A stretch of 64,000 bases of DNA from positions 62,001-126,000 of the forward strand of contig QFQW01000001.1 of the NCBI GenBank assembly GCA_003248755.1, read 5' to 3'. The notes under the pieces were generated by a model. That model saw only the letters and a list, made by a program, of their open reading frames with translations, had not been told where the DNA came from and did not search any database. Source of the stretch: Chryseobacterium sp. GTDB lineage: Bacteria > Bacteroidota > Bacteroidia > Flavobacteriales > Weeksellaceae. Shown here one piece after another: positions 1 through 8,700 of the stretch. Made by a program: the position numbers and the translations under genes. Each line of letters begins with the position of its first letter. The first letter of the stretch is position 1.

Positions 1-241
1 CATTCTGATGGAAAAAGGCGCGCGATCTGTAAGAGCAATGGCAACACATGGTGTACTTTCCGGAAAAGCTTATGAGAATATCGAGAGTTCTAAATTGCTG
101 GAAGTCATTGTGACAGATTCCATCCCTCAGAAAATAGAAAAATCGTCTAAAATAAAGGTGCTTTCCTGCGCATCGCTCTTTGCAGATGTGATGAATAGTG
201 TACACGAACATAAATCGATAAGTGATAAGTTCATTATTTAA
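1..241 (+). CDS. prs: Ribose-phosphate pyrophosphokinase, C-terminal fragment
   Basis: Only the last 79 or so codons are present; the reading frame is open through the left edge of the window, so the start lies outside. The enzyme makes PRPP from ribose 5-phosphate and ATP for nucleotide, His and Trp synthesis. The visible part has the conserved THGVLSG segment of the PRPP-binding C-terminal domain, then the VIVTDSIP strand and an ending of the form [15 protein letters not shown], as in Prs. rplY follows, as is common in Bacteroidota. The identification rests on these motifs and the neighbour; catalytic residues nearer the N-terminus cannot be seen. Confidence 0.9.
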   Translation, partial: ILMEKGARSVRAMATHGVLSGKAYENIESSKLLEVIVTDSIPQKIEKSSKIKVLSCASLFADVMNSVHEHKSISDKFII

Positions 242-251
242 AAAAAATCAG

Positions 252-259
252 TATATTTG
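252..259 (+). promoter_or_regulatory. -7 promoter element of rplY
   Basis: TATATTTG matches the Bacteroidota -7 consensus TAnnTTTG and lies 26 nt before the rplY start codon. No clear -33 TTG is seen at the usual spacing. Confidence 0.55.
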
Positions 260-285
260 CAACCTCAAATTTTAATCATTATATA

Positions 286-918
286 ATGAAATCAATTACA
301 ATTCAAGGTACAAAAAGAGAAAGCGTGGGCAAAAAGTCTACTAAAGCTTTACGTGATGCTGAATTAGTTCCTTGTGTTGTTTACGGAGGTGAGGCTCCTT
401 TGAACTTCTCTGCAGAAGAGAAAGCTTTCAAAGGCTTGGTTTACACTCCTGAAGCACACACGGTATCTATTGAGGTTGACGGAAAAACAATCCCTGCTGT
501 TCTTCAGGACATCCAATTCCACCCAATTACAGACAAAATTATCCACGCTGATTTCTATCAGTTAAGTGCAGACAAACCAGTTATTATGGAAGTTCCTGTA
601 AGAATTACGGGGCGTTCCAAAGGTGTTGTTGCCGGTGGTGTTTTAAGACAAACTTACAGAAAACTAAAAGTAAAGGCTATTCCGGCTAACCTACCAGACG
701 AGATCGTTGTAGATATTACACCGCTTAAGATTGGAAACAAGTTCTATGTAGAGAGTCTTAAAAATGATCAATATTCTTTTATGCATCCAGACAATGCAGT
801 AGTTGTTGCTGTTAAGATGTCTAGAAATGCTAGCAAAAATGCTGCTGCAGGACAAGATGATGACGATGAAGAAGAAGTAGTAGTAGATTCTGCTCCAGAA
901 GCAACTTCTGCAGAATAA
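286..918 (+). CDS. rplY: 50S ribosomal protein L25 (general stress protein Ctc form)
   Basis: This 5S rRNA-binding protein of the large ribosomal subunit is in its long (CTC/TL5) form. Residues 1-95 are the L25 domain, beginning with the typical [20 protein letters not shown] and containing the VPCVVYGG segment. Residues 100-185 are the C-terminal beta domain, ending at a VVVAVK strand. A very acidic Asp/Glu tail closes the protein, as often seen in Bacteroidota L25. The ATG lies 26 nt after a TAnnTTTG promoter and 44 nt after the prs stop. A strong terminator follows, so it is probably transcribed alone or with prs read-through. Confidence 0.95.
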   Translation: MKSITIQGTKRESVGKKSTKALRDAELVPCVVYGGEAPLNFSAEEKAFKGLVYTPEAHTVSIEVDGKTIPAVLQDIQFHPITDKIIHADFYQLSADKPVIMEVPVRITGRSKGVVAGGVLRQTYRKLKVKAIPANLPDEIVVDITPLKIGNKFYVESLKNDQYSFMHPDNAVVVAVKMSRNASKNAAAGQDDDDEEEVVVDSAPEATSAE

Positions 919-944
919 TAATTTAATTATTATAGTATAATATT

Positions 945-975
945 AAGCCGTAGGATATTTCTACGGCTTTTTTTA
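945..975 (+). terminator. Rho-independent terminator of rplY
   Basis: AAGCCGTAG (945-953) pairs perfectly with CTACGGCTT (961-969) around a 7-nt loop and is followed by a T run. Confidence 0.85.
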
Positions 976-1006
976 TATCTTTATTTAAAATTTTAAAAAA
1001 AATATT

Positions 1007-1828
1007 ATGAAAAAACTTCTACTGACGGCTTTATTTTTACCAATTTTTGGAATTGCCCAAACCTCTGTTTTTACGGAAAGCTTTGAAGAAATCACAGATT
1101 TGGAAAGTGCTGGTTGGACATTATATAATGATGCAAACACACCATTTGGTACATATGCCACAATGTTTCCCAAAGCTTGGAATATTATATCTTGGGTTTC
1201 AGAAAGTGGTAATACCGTTGCCAGTGCACCTTCTTGGTTCACTGTTGTTGCCCCTGCAGACCGTTGGATGATCACGCCTTCTATTACCTTGCCTGCAAAC
1301 TCAACAATTTCTCTGGATTTTTTTGCCAGATCAAGTGATGTTAGCCCTTATGATGATGGATTCAAAGTAAAGATCTCTACAAGTAATACTGCAAAAGCTT
1401 CTTTTACAAATATATTGGCAGTTGCTCATGCAGTCAATTCTCCTATAGCGGATCTTACACCATACACCGTAGATCTTTCGGCCTATGCTGGGCAGACAAT
1501 TTACCTATCATGGGTCAACGATTATACAAATGGTAATGTTTTAAGTGTAGATGATATAGATGTAACCGCTACACCATTAATGGCAGTAAATGATGTCAAC
1601 AAAAAAAATATGACTGTATATCCTAATCCTGCTTCAGATTATTTTATCATTAATAACGCCAGCGATGTTGTTTCAGTTAAAGTGTATGATATATCTGGAA
1701 AAGTTGTGAAATCTAAGCAGGTAGCAGTTGATAACAAGTTTGATATTTCCAATCTTGAAAATGGAGTTTACACAGTTTCTATCGAAACTAAAACAGGAAC
1801 CGTAAGCAAAAAATTGATTAAGAAATAA
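1007..1828 (+). CDS. T9SS-exported protein with cleaved-adhesin/MAM-like domain
   Basis: A secreted or cell-surface protein of 273 residues. Residues 1-17 are a Sec signal peptide ending near GIAQT. Residues 20-185 look like the cleaved-adhesin/choice-of-anchor jelly-roll domain: it opens with ESFEE and GWTLYNDA, has RWMITPSITLP in the middle, and ends with SVDDIDV. Residues 200-273 are a type A T9SS sorting domain, starting VYPNPASDYF and ending in the basic VSKKLIKK. Proteins of this kind bind carbohydrate or protein ligands or accompany surface proteases, but no catalytic residues are seen and the ligand is unknown. It stands alone between two terminators. Confidence 0.8.
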   Translation: MKKLLLTALFLPIFGIAQTSVFTESFEEITDLESAGWTLYNDANTPFGTYATMFPKAWNIISWVSESGNTVASAPSWFTVVAPADRWMITPSITLPANSTISLDFFARSSDVSPYDDGFKVKISTSNTAKASFTNILAVAHAVNSPIADLTPYTVDLSAYAGQTIYLSWVNDYTNGNVLSVDDIDVTATPLMAVNDVNKKNMTVYPNPASDYFIINNASDVVSVKVYDISGKVVKSKQVAVDNKFDISNLENGVYTVSIETKTGTVSKKLIKK

Positions 1829-1858
1829 CTTATAAATCTTACTTCAAATTTATATAAG

Positions 1859-1886
1859 AGCCTCTTGTAAAAGAGGCTTTTTTTTG
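1859..1886 (+). terminator. Rho-independent terminator
   Basis: AGCCTCTT (1859-1866), loop GTAA, AAGAGGCT (1871-1878), then eight T. It ends the T9SS gene just 20 nt before the first island promoter. Confidence 0.9.
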
Positions 1887-1906
1887 CCCAAAATTTAGTT
1901 TTTTTA

Positions 1907-1940
1907 CGTCAACTTTTGGCGTTATGCCCTATTAGATTTG
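1907..1940 (+). promoter_or_regulatory. Island operator-promoter 1 (upstream of the M15 peptidase)
   Basis: The palindrome-like CGTCAACTTTTGGCG (1907-1921) is followed after exactly 11 nt by the -7 box TAGATTTG (1933-1940). It is one of five copies in the window with the same spacing. The M15 ATG is 19 nt further on. The regulator is unknown; the WYL protein at 13201 is the best candidate because its own promoter carries the most perfect copy. Confidence 0.75.
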
Positions 1941-1959
1941 TCCCAAAAGAGAAATCAAT

Positions 1960-2460
1960 ATGGATAAAATTACACAACAAAGAATTCAGAAACTTCATCC
2001 AAAAGTAAGAGAAGAAGTTACTCAAATCATAGAAGAATGTGATAAAGCATTAACTGGAAATGCTAAAATTAGAATTACTCAAGCCCTCAGAACCTTCGAA
2101 GAGCAAGATCAGCTTTATGCAATCGGCAGGACAAAATCAGGAAAAAAAGTAACAAATGCAAAAGGTGGACAAAGCATCCACAATTATGGGCTTGCAGTGG
2201 ACGTCTGTCTGATGATTGATGGAAAAACAGCCAGCTGGGATACAGCAAAAGATTGGGATAATGATAAAGTTGTCGATTGGTACGAGTGCGTCAAGATCTT
2301 CGCAAAATACGGCTGGGATTGGGGCGGAAACTGGAAAACCTTCAAAGACCTTCCACATTTCGAAAAAAAATCAATCAAAACCAAAGCTTCTGAAATCAAA
2401 ACTAGCTGGCGAAATCTCATCAAACTTCCAAAAGACAAAGCAGGATACATAGTTTTTTAA
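1960..2460 (+). CDS. M15-family peptidoglycan peptidase (D,D-carboxypeptidase / L-Ala-D-Glu endopeptidase type)
   Basis: A compact 166-residue zinc peptidase related to CwlK/VanY and phage endolysins that cut peptidoglycan stem peptides. The zinc-ligand signature is visible: SIHNYGLAVDV gives His74 and Asp81, and LPHFE gives His133. The ALRTFEEQDQLYAIGRT segment before it is also typical of the family. No signal peptide or membrane segment is present, so it would act in the cytoplasm unless exported by another route or released on lysis, as an endolysin is. It is the first gene of the WYL-operator island, with its own operator-promoter, and precedes the patatin gene. A cell-wall-damaging role in antagonism or release is inferred. 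Confidence 0.85.
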   Translation: MDKITQQRIQKLHPKVREEVTQIIEECDKALTGNAKIRITQALRTFEEQDQLYAIGRTKSGKKVTNAKGGQSIHNYGLAVDVCLMIDGKTASWDTAKDWDNDKVVDWYECVKIFAKYGWDWGGNWKTFKDLPHFEKKSIKTKASEIKTSWRNLIKLPKDKAGYIVF

Positions 2461-2474
2461 AATAAAATTTATCA

Positions 2475-2508
2475 CGTCAAGTTCTGTCGTTACCCGCATC
2501 TACATTTG
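2475..2508 (+). promoter_or_regulatory. Island operator-promoter 2 (upstream of patatin)
   Basis: CGTCAAGTTCTGTCG (2475-2489), 11 nt, then TACATTTG (2501-2508). Same architecture as the other four copies; the patatin ATG follows 31 nt later. Confidence 0.75.
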
Positions 2509-2539
2509 TAATATCAAATCGAAACAAATATATCAACAA

Positions 2540-3577
2540 ATGAAAAAGATAACCATACTTTCTCTAGACGGCGGCGGAATCCGAGGAATTATTTCCTGCA
2601 TCGTTCTCCGTTATTTAGAAGAACTTTTACAGCAAAAACACCATCCGAATGCAAAACTTGGAGATTATTTTGACATGATTGCAGGAAGCAGTACCGGCGG
2701 GATTTTAGCTTCTGTTTTACTTTGTCCGGATGTCAACGGAAAAGCCAAATATTCTATCCAAAAAGCTTTTGACCTTTATACAGAAAAAGGAGAAGATATT
2801 TTCAATGTTTCTCTTTGGGAGAGTCTTATTAATCCTTTCGGATTGTTCAGCGAGAAGATTTCTCAGGATAATCTTGAAAGACAGCTCAAAGATTTTTTTG
2901 GAGACTTAGAACTGAAAGATTTTATAAAACCCTCTCTTATTACAAGTTATGATATAGAAAATAGAAAGGCCAAATTGTTCAATACAATCAATGCGCAACA
3001 AAGCCAGCAGAATTTTCTTGTAAGAGATGTGTGCAGAGCAACTTCAGCAGCACCGACTTATTTTTCTCCCGTTCAGATTAAGTCATCTTACGGGCAGATT
3101 TTCAGTTTGATAGACGGAGGTGTATTTGCAAATAATCCAACTTTATGTGCTTATGCCGAAGCTAGAAAAATTCCTTTTGCCAACGTTTTTGAAAATCCGT
3201 TCAAACCCAATTATCCTTCTGTGAATGATATGATGATTGTCTCCATTGGAACCGGAACTGAGATGAAATCGTATCCGTTCAAGAAATATCAGAATGCCGG
3301 AAAATTGGCTTGGGTCAGTCCAATTATTGATATTCTTCTTTCCGCCAATGCAGAGACTGTGGATTATCAATTAAACCAAATGTTTATGACTCTCGGGAAA
3401 CGCAACAGACAGAACTATTACAGGATCAATCCGTCACTCAAATCTGCTTCTCCGGAAATGGACAATGTAAAGAAAAAAAACTTGGAAGCTCTTATACAGG
3501 CAGGATTAAGCTATGTGGAAGAGAATAACGTATTACTCAACGAAATTGCTGAAAAATTAATTAGAAATAAAATTTAA
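2540..3577 (+). CDS. Patatin-like phospholipase
   Basis: A 345-residue serine lipid acyl hydrolase of the patatin family. It has the oxyanion-hole loop DGGGIRG (residues 10-16), the nucleophile elbow GSSTG with Ser51, and the second dyad residue Asp192 in LIDGGVFANNP. No signal peptide or transmembrane segment is visible. It would hydrolyse membrane phospholipids. CBASS effectors of the CapV type share this fold, but no CD-NTase or other CBASS gene lies nearby, so that role is not supported. It has its own copy of the island operator-promoter and sits between the M15 peptidase and the toxin operon. A membrane-damaging effector or a prey-lysis enzyme are both possible. Confidence 0.88.
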   Translation: MKKITILSLDGGGIRGIISCIVLRYLEELLQQKHHPNAKLGDYFDMIAGSSTGGILASVLLCPDVNGKAKYSIQKAFDLYTEKGEDIFNVSLWESLINPFGLFSEKISQDNLERQLKDFFGDLELKDFIKPSLITSYDIENRKAKLFNTINAQQSQQNFLVRDVCRATSAAPTYFSPVQIKSSYGQIFSLIDGGVFANNPTLCAYAEARKIPFANVFENPFKPNYPSVNDMMIVSIGTGTEMKSYPFKKYQNAGKLAWVSPIIDILLSANAETVDYQLNQMFMTLGKRNRQNYYRINPSLKSASPEMDNVKKKNLEALIQAGLSYVEENNVLLNEIAEKLIRNKI

Positions 3578-3579
3578 CA

Positions 3580-3613
3580 CGACGAGTTTTGGCGCTACTG
3601 CAAGATATCTTTG
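3580..3613 (+). promoter_or_regulatory. Island operator-promoter 3 (no obvious gene before the next copy)
   Basis: CGACGAGTTTTGGCG (3580-3594), 11 nt, then TATCTTTG (3606-3613). It begins 3 nt after the patatin stop codon. The only reading frame before operator 4 is a tiny one of about 15 codons starting near 3643, which runs into that operator, so this may be the first of two tandem promoters. Confidence 0.7.
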
Positions 3614-3671
3614 AATCATAGAAAAAGAGAGGAAAAACACAAATGATGAGAATGAAAAATAAAAATTATTA

Positions 3672-3705
3672 CGTCAAGTTTTGGCGTTAATACCAACTAC
3701 TTTTG
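3672..3705 (+). promoter_or_regulatory. Island operator-promoter 4 (toxin operon)
   Basis: CGTCAAGTTTTGGCG (3672-3686), 11 nt, then TACTTTTG (3698-3705). It is the likely promoter for the 53-residue ORF and the four genes through 9497. The leader to the first ATG is about 105 nt, much longer than for copies 1, 2 and 5. Confidence 0.75.
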
Positions 3706-3813
3706 GATTATAATTAAGGCCTTAATTTAATCAACAACACTTTTACGAAAACCAATTATGATATCAGCAAAAAAGCTGATAAGGACCACTATTACCTAAT
3801 CACAAAATATCAT

Positions 3814-3975
3814 ATGGAAAATCAAACAGAACAAATAACCAAAGAATCTCCCACAAAATCGATTTACAGTATCGATTGGGAAGATATTGAAAATGAAGAA
3901 TTAGACTATGACTTCTATCTGGATGAATTGGAATATTTCTTCAGAGAAGATTTTAACGAAAACATTATTTATTAA
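3814..3975 (+). CDS. Small acidic hypothetical protein (53 aa)
   Basis: Not recognised. It is a 53-residue, strongly acidic protein (IDWEDIENEEL, then DELEYFFREDF) with no signal peptide or membrane segment. The same frame stays open upstream to 3718 and looks coding (a DISKKADKDHYY stretch), but there is no ATG, GTG or TTG before 3814. Either the ATG at 3814 is the start or the gene has lost its 5' end. It is the first gene after operator-promoter 4 and lies 20 nt before the 109-aa ORF. A small chaperone or adaptor for the large downstream protein is only a guess. Confidence 0.5.
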   Translation: MENQTEQITKESPTKSIYSIDWEDIENEELDYDFYLDELEYFFREDFNENIIY

Positions 3976-3995
3976 CCTTTTAAAATTTAACAATT

Positions 3996-4325
3996 ATGAA
4001 ATCAAATGCGGAACTAAAAACTTATTTTGAAACTGGAGACAAACCTACACAAGACCAGTTTTATGATTTAATAGACCGTCTGGGAGAAGGCGTGTATGGA
4101 ACTCAAAATCCGCCAACATTAGCACAATTAAATGATCCGAGTAAAGCAATCAAAGCAGGTAATTATTATGTTCAAACAAGTAACGGATCGTCTACCGGAA
4201 CAGAAGTTCAGAGAGCATTATTCAATGGGGTACAACTTGTTGAATGGACAGTAACAACTACTGTTTGGAATGGCCTGACTACAGATCAAAAAAATGCAGT
4301 TAAAACCTTTAATATTATACCATAA
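3996..4325 (+). CDS. Phage tail-fibre-like small protein (109 aa)
   Basis: The N-terminus, with NAELKTYFETGDKPT followed by DQFYDLIDRL, matches a module I know from tail-fibre or tail-associated proteins of Flavobacteriia prophages and phage-like particles. The rest (YYVQTSNGSSTGTEVQRAL and a Trp-rich end) resembles a receptor-side fibre segment. It has no signal peptide. Its TAA overlaps the ATG of the next gene by one base, so the two are translationally coupled. No baseplate, sheath or tube gene accompanies it, so this is not a complete tailocin. It may be a phage-derived adaptor reused in the toxin operon. Confidence 0.55.
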   Translation: MKSNAELKTYFETGDKPTQDQFYDLIDRLGEGVYGTQNPPTLAQLNDPSKAIKAGNYYVQTSNGSSTGTEVQRALFNGVQLVEWTVTTTVWNGLTTDQKNAVKTFNIIP

Positions 4326-5389
4326 TGAGTCTAATTAGTCAAAATGTTACTGCCACTAAAAGCCATTCTTTGGGCAGTAAAGTTTTTCAAAAAAGAAACT
4401 ATAATAATGCACTTATACGATCCTATAATACTATTGGGGTAAACTGTACAGTGAATGCTACTGATAGAAGTGCGGTGGGAAGTTTGGTGGTAACATTTAA
4501 TAAACCCCTCAGTTCTATAATCGGTAATTATGGTATTGGAGCCAATGCAAATTCATTTAAAATACTCAATAATGTAAATTCTATATCTAAATCTTTTGCT
4601 ACAAATGTCGATAATAATGGAGCAGGGAATGGGAGTAATTATGAAACGTTTAGTAATAATATTTTGTTAAGTGAAACAGCAGGAATTACGAGCATCACGA
4701 TTAGCCAATCAGGAACAGGATTTCAGAGCGCCTCTATTTCTTTGGGAGAAGAGTTTTCTGATCTTGTTACTTACTCAATAACAATCCCACAAGCGCCTAA
4801 TTTCTCTTTTTTGGCAAACATACCACTAATAAAAGTCTTGAATTTTGGAATTTCAACCGGCACTTTTTCTAATCTTCAAATTTTATCATCGAGTAACTTG
4901 AAGGCTCTGATTATGGCGGGATATAATACAACGCAACCGGCACTGTTAGGTAACTTACCATCATCCTTATATTATCTAAAAATAGATCAGATGACAGGTT
5001 ATCAAATTGATTTGAAAAATTATTTTACAGGTAATAGAATAGGTCTTAATGTTGGTCAGGTGGGAGTAGGAGGATTATCTTATAGTGGAGGAGCATCATT
5101 TCCTAAAATTATAGCAGATAGCCCTGACTACAAAATTGATTATATCTTATTTCAAAATAATGTTTATTCAAAGTTAACGTCTAATGAAGCTGCTCAATTT
5201 CTTTTAGATTTTGCTAATCAGGTAGAACAAGTGACACTACAAATTCCGGCGAGTAGAAAGATAAGATTAATAGGAACGACAGAACCTTTAGATTCCGTTA
5301 CGACCTTAGATCCTACACATACAATAACAACTTATGGCGCTGCTAAGACTAAAATACAGTCATTAGGAATAAGTCTAACATTTTCTTGA
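4325..5389 (+). CDS. Hypothetical Ser/Asn-rich beta protein, tail-fibre or LRR-like (354 aa)
   Basis: Not firmly recognised. The first half is rich in Ser, Thr, Asn and Gly with beta-strand-like alternation, as in phage fibre or receptor-binding proteins. The second half has leucine-rich-repeat-like spacing (IPLIKVLNFGIS, SNLQILSSSNLKALIMAG, LPSSLYYLKIDQM). There is no signal peptide. Its start overlaps the 109-aa gene by one base (TAATG), implying a stoichiometric pair. A target-binding role alongside the 1259-residue protein is inferred from position only. Confidence 0.5.
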   Translation: MSLISQNVTATKSHSLGSKVFQKRNYNNALIRSYNTIGVNCTVNATDRSAVGSLVVTFNKPLSSIIGNYGIGANANSFKILNNVNSISKSFATNVDNNGAGNGSNYETFSNNILLSETAGITSITISQSGTGFQSASISLGEEFSDLVTYSITIPQAPNFSFLANIPLIKVLNFGISTGTFSNLQILSSSNLKALIMAGYNTTQPALLGNLPSSLYYLKIDQMTGYQIDLKNYFTGNRIGLNVGQVGVGGLSYSGGASFPKIIADSPDYKIDYILFQNNVYSKLTSNEAAQFLLDFANQVEQVTLQIPASRKIRLIGTTEPLDSVTTLDPTHTITTYGAAKTKIQSLGISLTFS

Positions 5390-5401
5390 AATTTAAAAAC
5401 A

Positions 5402-5584
5402 ATGAAAATCCTTACAAAAAAATACGCTTTGGTTTATGATGAAGAATCAAAAACCATAATCTTTAAACTATATAATAACTCACCAGAGTTTCCTACTTAT
5501 CCGGCTGGTGATTCTGTAGGCGTAGAATTCGATACAGAACAAGAGATGGAAGATTATATCTCAGAAAATCATCTTATAGAATAA
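5402..5584 (+). CDS. Small acidic hypothetical protein (60 aa)
   Basis: Not recognised. It is a 60-residue soluble, acidic protein with an initial beta-rich part (KKYALVYDEESKTIIFKLY) and an acidic helix at the end (EQEMEDYISENH). It starts 12 nt after the 354-aa ORF in the same operon. The size and position, just before a hairpin and the large gene, would suit a minor structural or chaperone protein of a phage-like assembly, but nothing in the sequence proves this. Confidence 0.5.
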   Translation: MKILTKKYALVYDEESKTIIFKLYNNSPEFPTYPAGDSVGVEFDTEQEMEDYISENHLIE

Positions 5585-5637
5585 ATCATTTTTCTCACAA
5601 CCGAGAAAAACTAAACTAATAAGGATTACTTTTTTAA

Positions 5638-5670
5638 GCTATTCCAATGTTCATTAATGATTGGAACAGC
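5638..5670 (+). other. Hairpin upstream of the 1259-residue gene
   Basis: GCT plus TTCCAAT (5638-5648) pairs with ATTGGAA plus AGC (5660-5670) with one mismatch and an 11-nt loop. No T run follows, so it is not a simple terminator. It may be an RNA-processing or expression-balance element. Confidence 0.45.
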
Positions 5671-5717
5671 CAGAGAAATACCTAAAATAATATATATAAT
5701 AATTAATTTAAAACAAA

Positions 5718-8700
5718 ATGAACGATTTAAACAATAATACACAAGCAGCTTCAAACCCTGCTTCACAAACACTTTTCCGTTTTGTAAGTCTTAGAAACCC
5801 TGAATTGGCTAAGAGAGAGGGTAATACAAAATTTATTTTCAGACCTGAAGAATATACCGGAGTTTTTGATGACTTACTAAATAGCTGGAATTCTGCGTCA
5901 GGCCAATCTAAAATTGATTTTTTAACAGAAAAAATTAAAAGTAATGCACCGGGAATTGATAATATCAGAAAAACAGAAAAAGAAATAAAAGATCACTTTG
6001 ATTGGTTTTATGAATTCAGTAAAGATCTAATAGCCGATGGATCATTAGATTCTACAAAGGTTGCTGCTATAAATGCAGGCGTGCCGGATCCTTTTCTTGT
6101 TTGGGACAGTTTAATTTATCAGGTTCTCGTACAAAAAGATTTTTATGTTAAAGAGCTTTTAACACAGATGTTACAAACTCTCCACTATGCAAAAAACTAT
6201 ACCACATTTTCCACAGAGCCTGTTGTTAAGAAAAAATTAATACAACAGAAAGAGGTTGCAACAGCAAAAGTAGTATTACCAGAATCTCTTTTTATAGATT
6301 CGGTTCCAGTTGGTGAGCAAACTACAGTTTTTACTGTTGGCTCTAGTGCAGTCGGTTCTAATGATCCTATAAGTAGCGGAACTTCCGGAGATATTTCCTC
6401 AAATAATGCTGTACAAAATGTTTCATATTTTCCCGACGAGTCTGTTTTAAAAAGACAAAAAGTAGCTGTAGCGCTTTATGAGAAAAAACAACTCGATGAT
6501 CTGAAAAAAGAACTTACAAAAGCGCAAACTCTTTATAATAAACAATATACAAAAGCCTATGATTTGGCTTCAAAGGATTATCAAGCATTGATCAAACCTC
6601 TTTATGATTCTTATGAGCAGAATCTTCTAGAAGTAGAAGCAACTTTTACCGAAGAAATGACAGAGGCAGCAAAAAAATTAGCTTTGAGTCAGGTTGCCAA
6701 ACCCGAAATTCCGGATTTCGAATTTGAATTCAGAGCAGAAAGAGACGTTGCTTTTTTACAAAATAAACTATCAGAAGCTTCATTAGAGTCATTTGTTAGT
6801 TTAATTGGAGAATATGCTAATCCGGATACAATTACTGGAAGATTAAATAATGGTGATGTTTTACCGGAGAATATTGTAGAGATAGGTGAGGAGCAATACA
6901 TTCTTCCTGCTGATGAAAATCAGAATTTTGTAGAATTACTCGAAACGATTGATGAGAAATTATCTGCTTTAAACGATGAGATTCTCCAAAACACAGAAGT
7001 TGAAAAACAGGAATATGTAAGTGTTGGCGGTATTTTGATCCCAGCAAAAACAAGCATAGTCGAGACTCCATTTACATATCATATTTGTGCAGTAAAAAAT
7101 ATAAATACTGCTACTAAATATAACTTTGATTTACAGCTTAATATGCCAGATTCAGGATGGGATATTACTCAAATTTATTATGATATGGGTGGAAATACAG
7201 GTGGTTATTATGAAAAGGCAACATCTGGTAATACTATATTTCTAAAAAATCTCTACAATAATTCTCCTAATATTTATGGAATAGAAGCCAGCTTATTCCC
7301 CATTACATTAGAAATCCATCTTTTCTTTACTAATGGAAAAACTTCTGTATTTAAAACTTCTGCAATGCAATTAGGGACTTGTGTTTCTGGGAGCTTTTCT
7401 GTTGATGGAGTTACAGATCCAAGTGATTCTAATACCCCAACTAATATCACAGATTCCTTCATCCCAAAAGGTTTCGGAATCAAAAGATTGGGTATTGCAG
7501 ATTACTTGAAAGTGGAACAATCCACACACGCTTATGTAGAAGGAGAAGTCGCCAATATCGAGAATATTATGGCTCGTGAGTATCGTGAGAAATCTACAAG
7601 AAGATTACGCAGAAGCGAAATTACAGAAACCATATCCTCTGATACAGAAAGAGAACAGTTGACAGATACCACAACAGCAAGCCGTTTCGAGATGCAATCT
7701 GAAGTTGCCAAGATTGTTCAGGAAACAACAAGTCTCGAAGCTCATACTTCATTTAGTTATGGACCAGATAAAATGCGTTTTGAAATTGGGGGAAGTTATG
7801 CCAATAATCGTTCCAAAGAAGACAGCATGAGACAGGCGGTTACTCAAGCCCAAGATGTTACATCAAGAGCACTAGACAGAGTCGTTACAAAAGTACATCA
7901 GGAACGTATTGAGAAGATTATTGAAGAATTTGAAGAGAATAACTCTCATGGTTTCGATAACAGAAAAGGCGATAAACATGTTGTAGGTGTTTACAGATGG
8001 GTAGATAAATTGATGAAAAATCAGGTTTGGAATTATGGCAAACGTCTGATGTTTGAGTTTGCAATACCACAACCTGCAAAATTACATCTGCTTGCTATGA
8101 ATTCTCGTGAAAAGATTGCAGGACCTGTTGATCCTAGAAAACAAGAAGGAATTTACAATTTGAGCAATTTTGCTAATGTAAATTCAGAAACTATAAAATA
8201 TTGGTCAGGCTTTTATAACGTTGAAATTGAAAATCTTTCTTTGGAAACTATAAAAGTAACAAAAGCTTTTGCTTATGGTAGAGATAAAGTAACAGATGTT
8301 ACAAGCTCTGATACAAGTGCTGTAGGTATTCAAGATGTAATAAAAATCCCTGAAGGATATGTAAGTACCCAATGTTCTATTAGTGGTGGTGGAAAACAAT
8401 ATCTGAAAGATGGACAATCTTTATTAAATATTAATATTGGAGATAAGCAGGTAATCGTAAATGATCCTTCAGGAACATTTAGTGTTAGTAATCTTTTGAG
8501 TGGATACACCGAAGAACTTGCAATTGGGATTTCTACAGATAGATTTTATTCGTTTGAAACTGTAGTTACAATAGTTTGCCAGTTATCAGATAATGCAACA
8601 AAACAATGGCAACAAAAAACATTCAACACTATCATCGAAGCTTACGAAGATGCAATGGTAGAATACAATAACAAAGTTGCAGAAGAAGAAACCAAAGCCA

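Noticed and set aside
2540..3577. Patatin as a CBASS effector (CapV)
   Set aside because: No cyclic-nucleotide synthase, HORMA/TRIP13 or Cap2/Cap3 gene is in the window; the neighbours are an M15 peptidase and a toxin operon.
5589..5610. TTTTTCTC/GAGAAAAA hairpin as a terminator of the small-gene operon
   Set aside because: On the plus strand the stem is followed by no T run and is mostly A-T pairs; it could not be told apart from chance in an AT-rich region.
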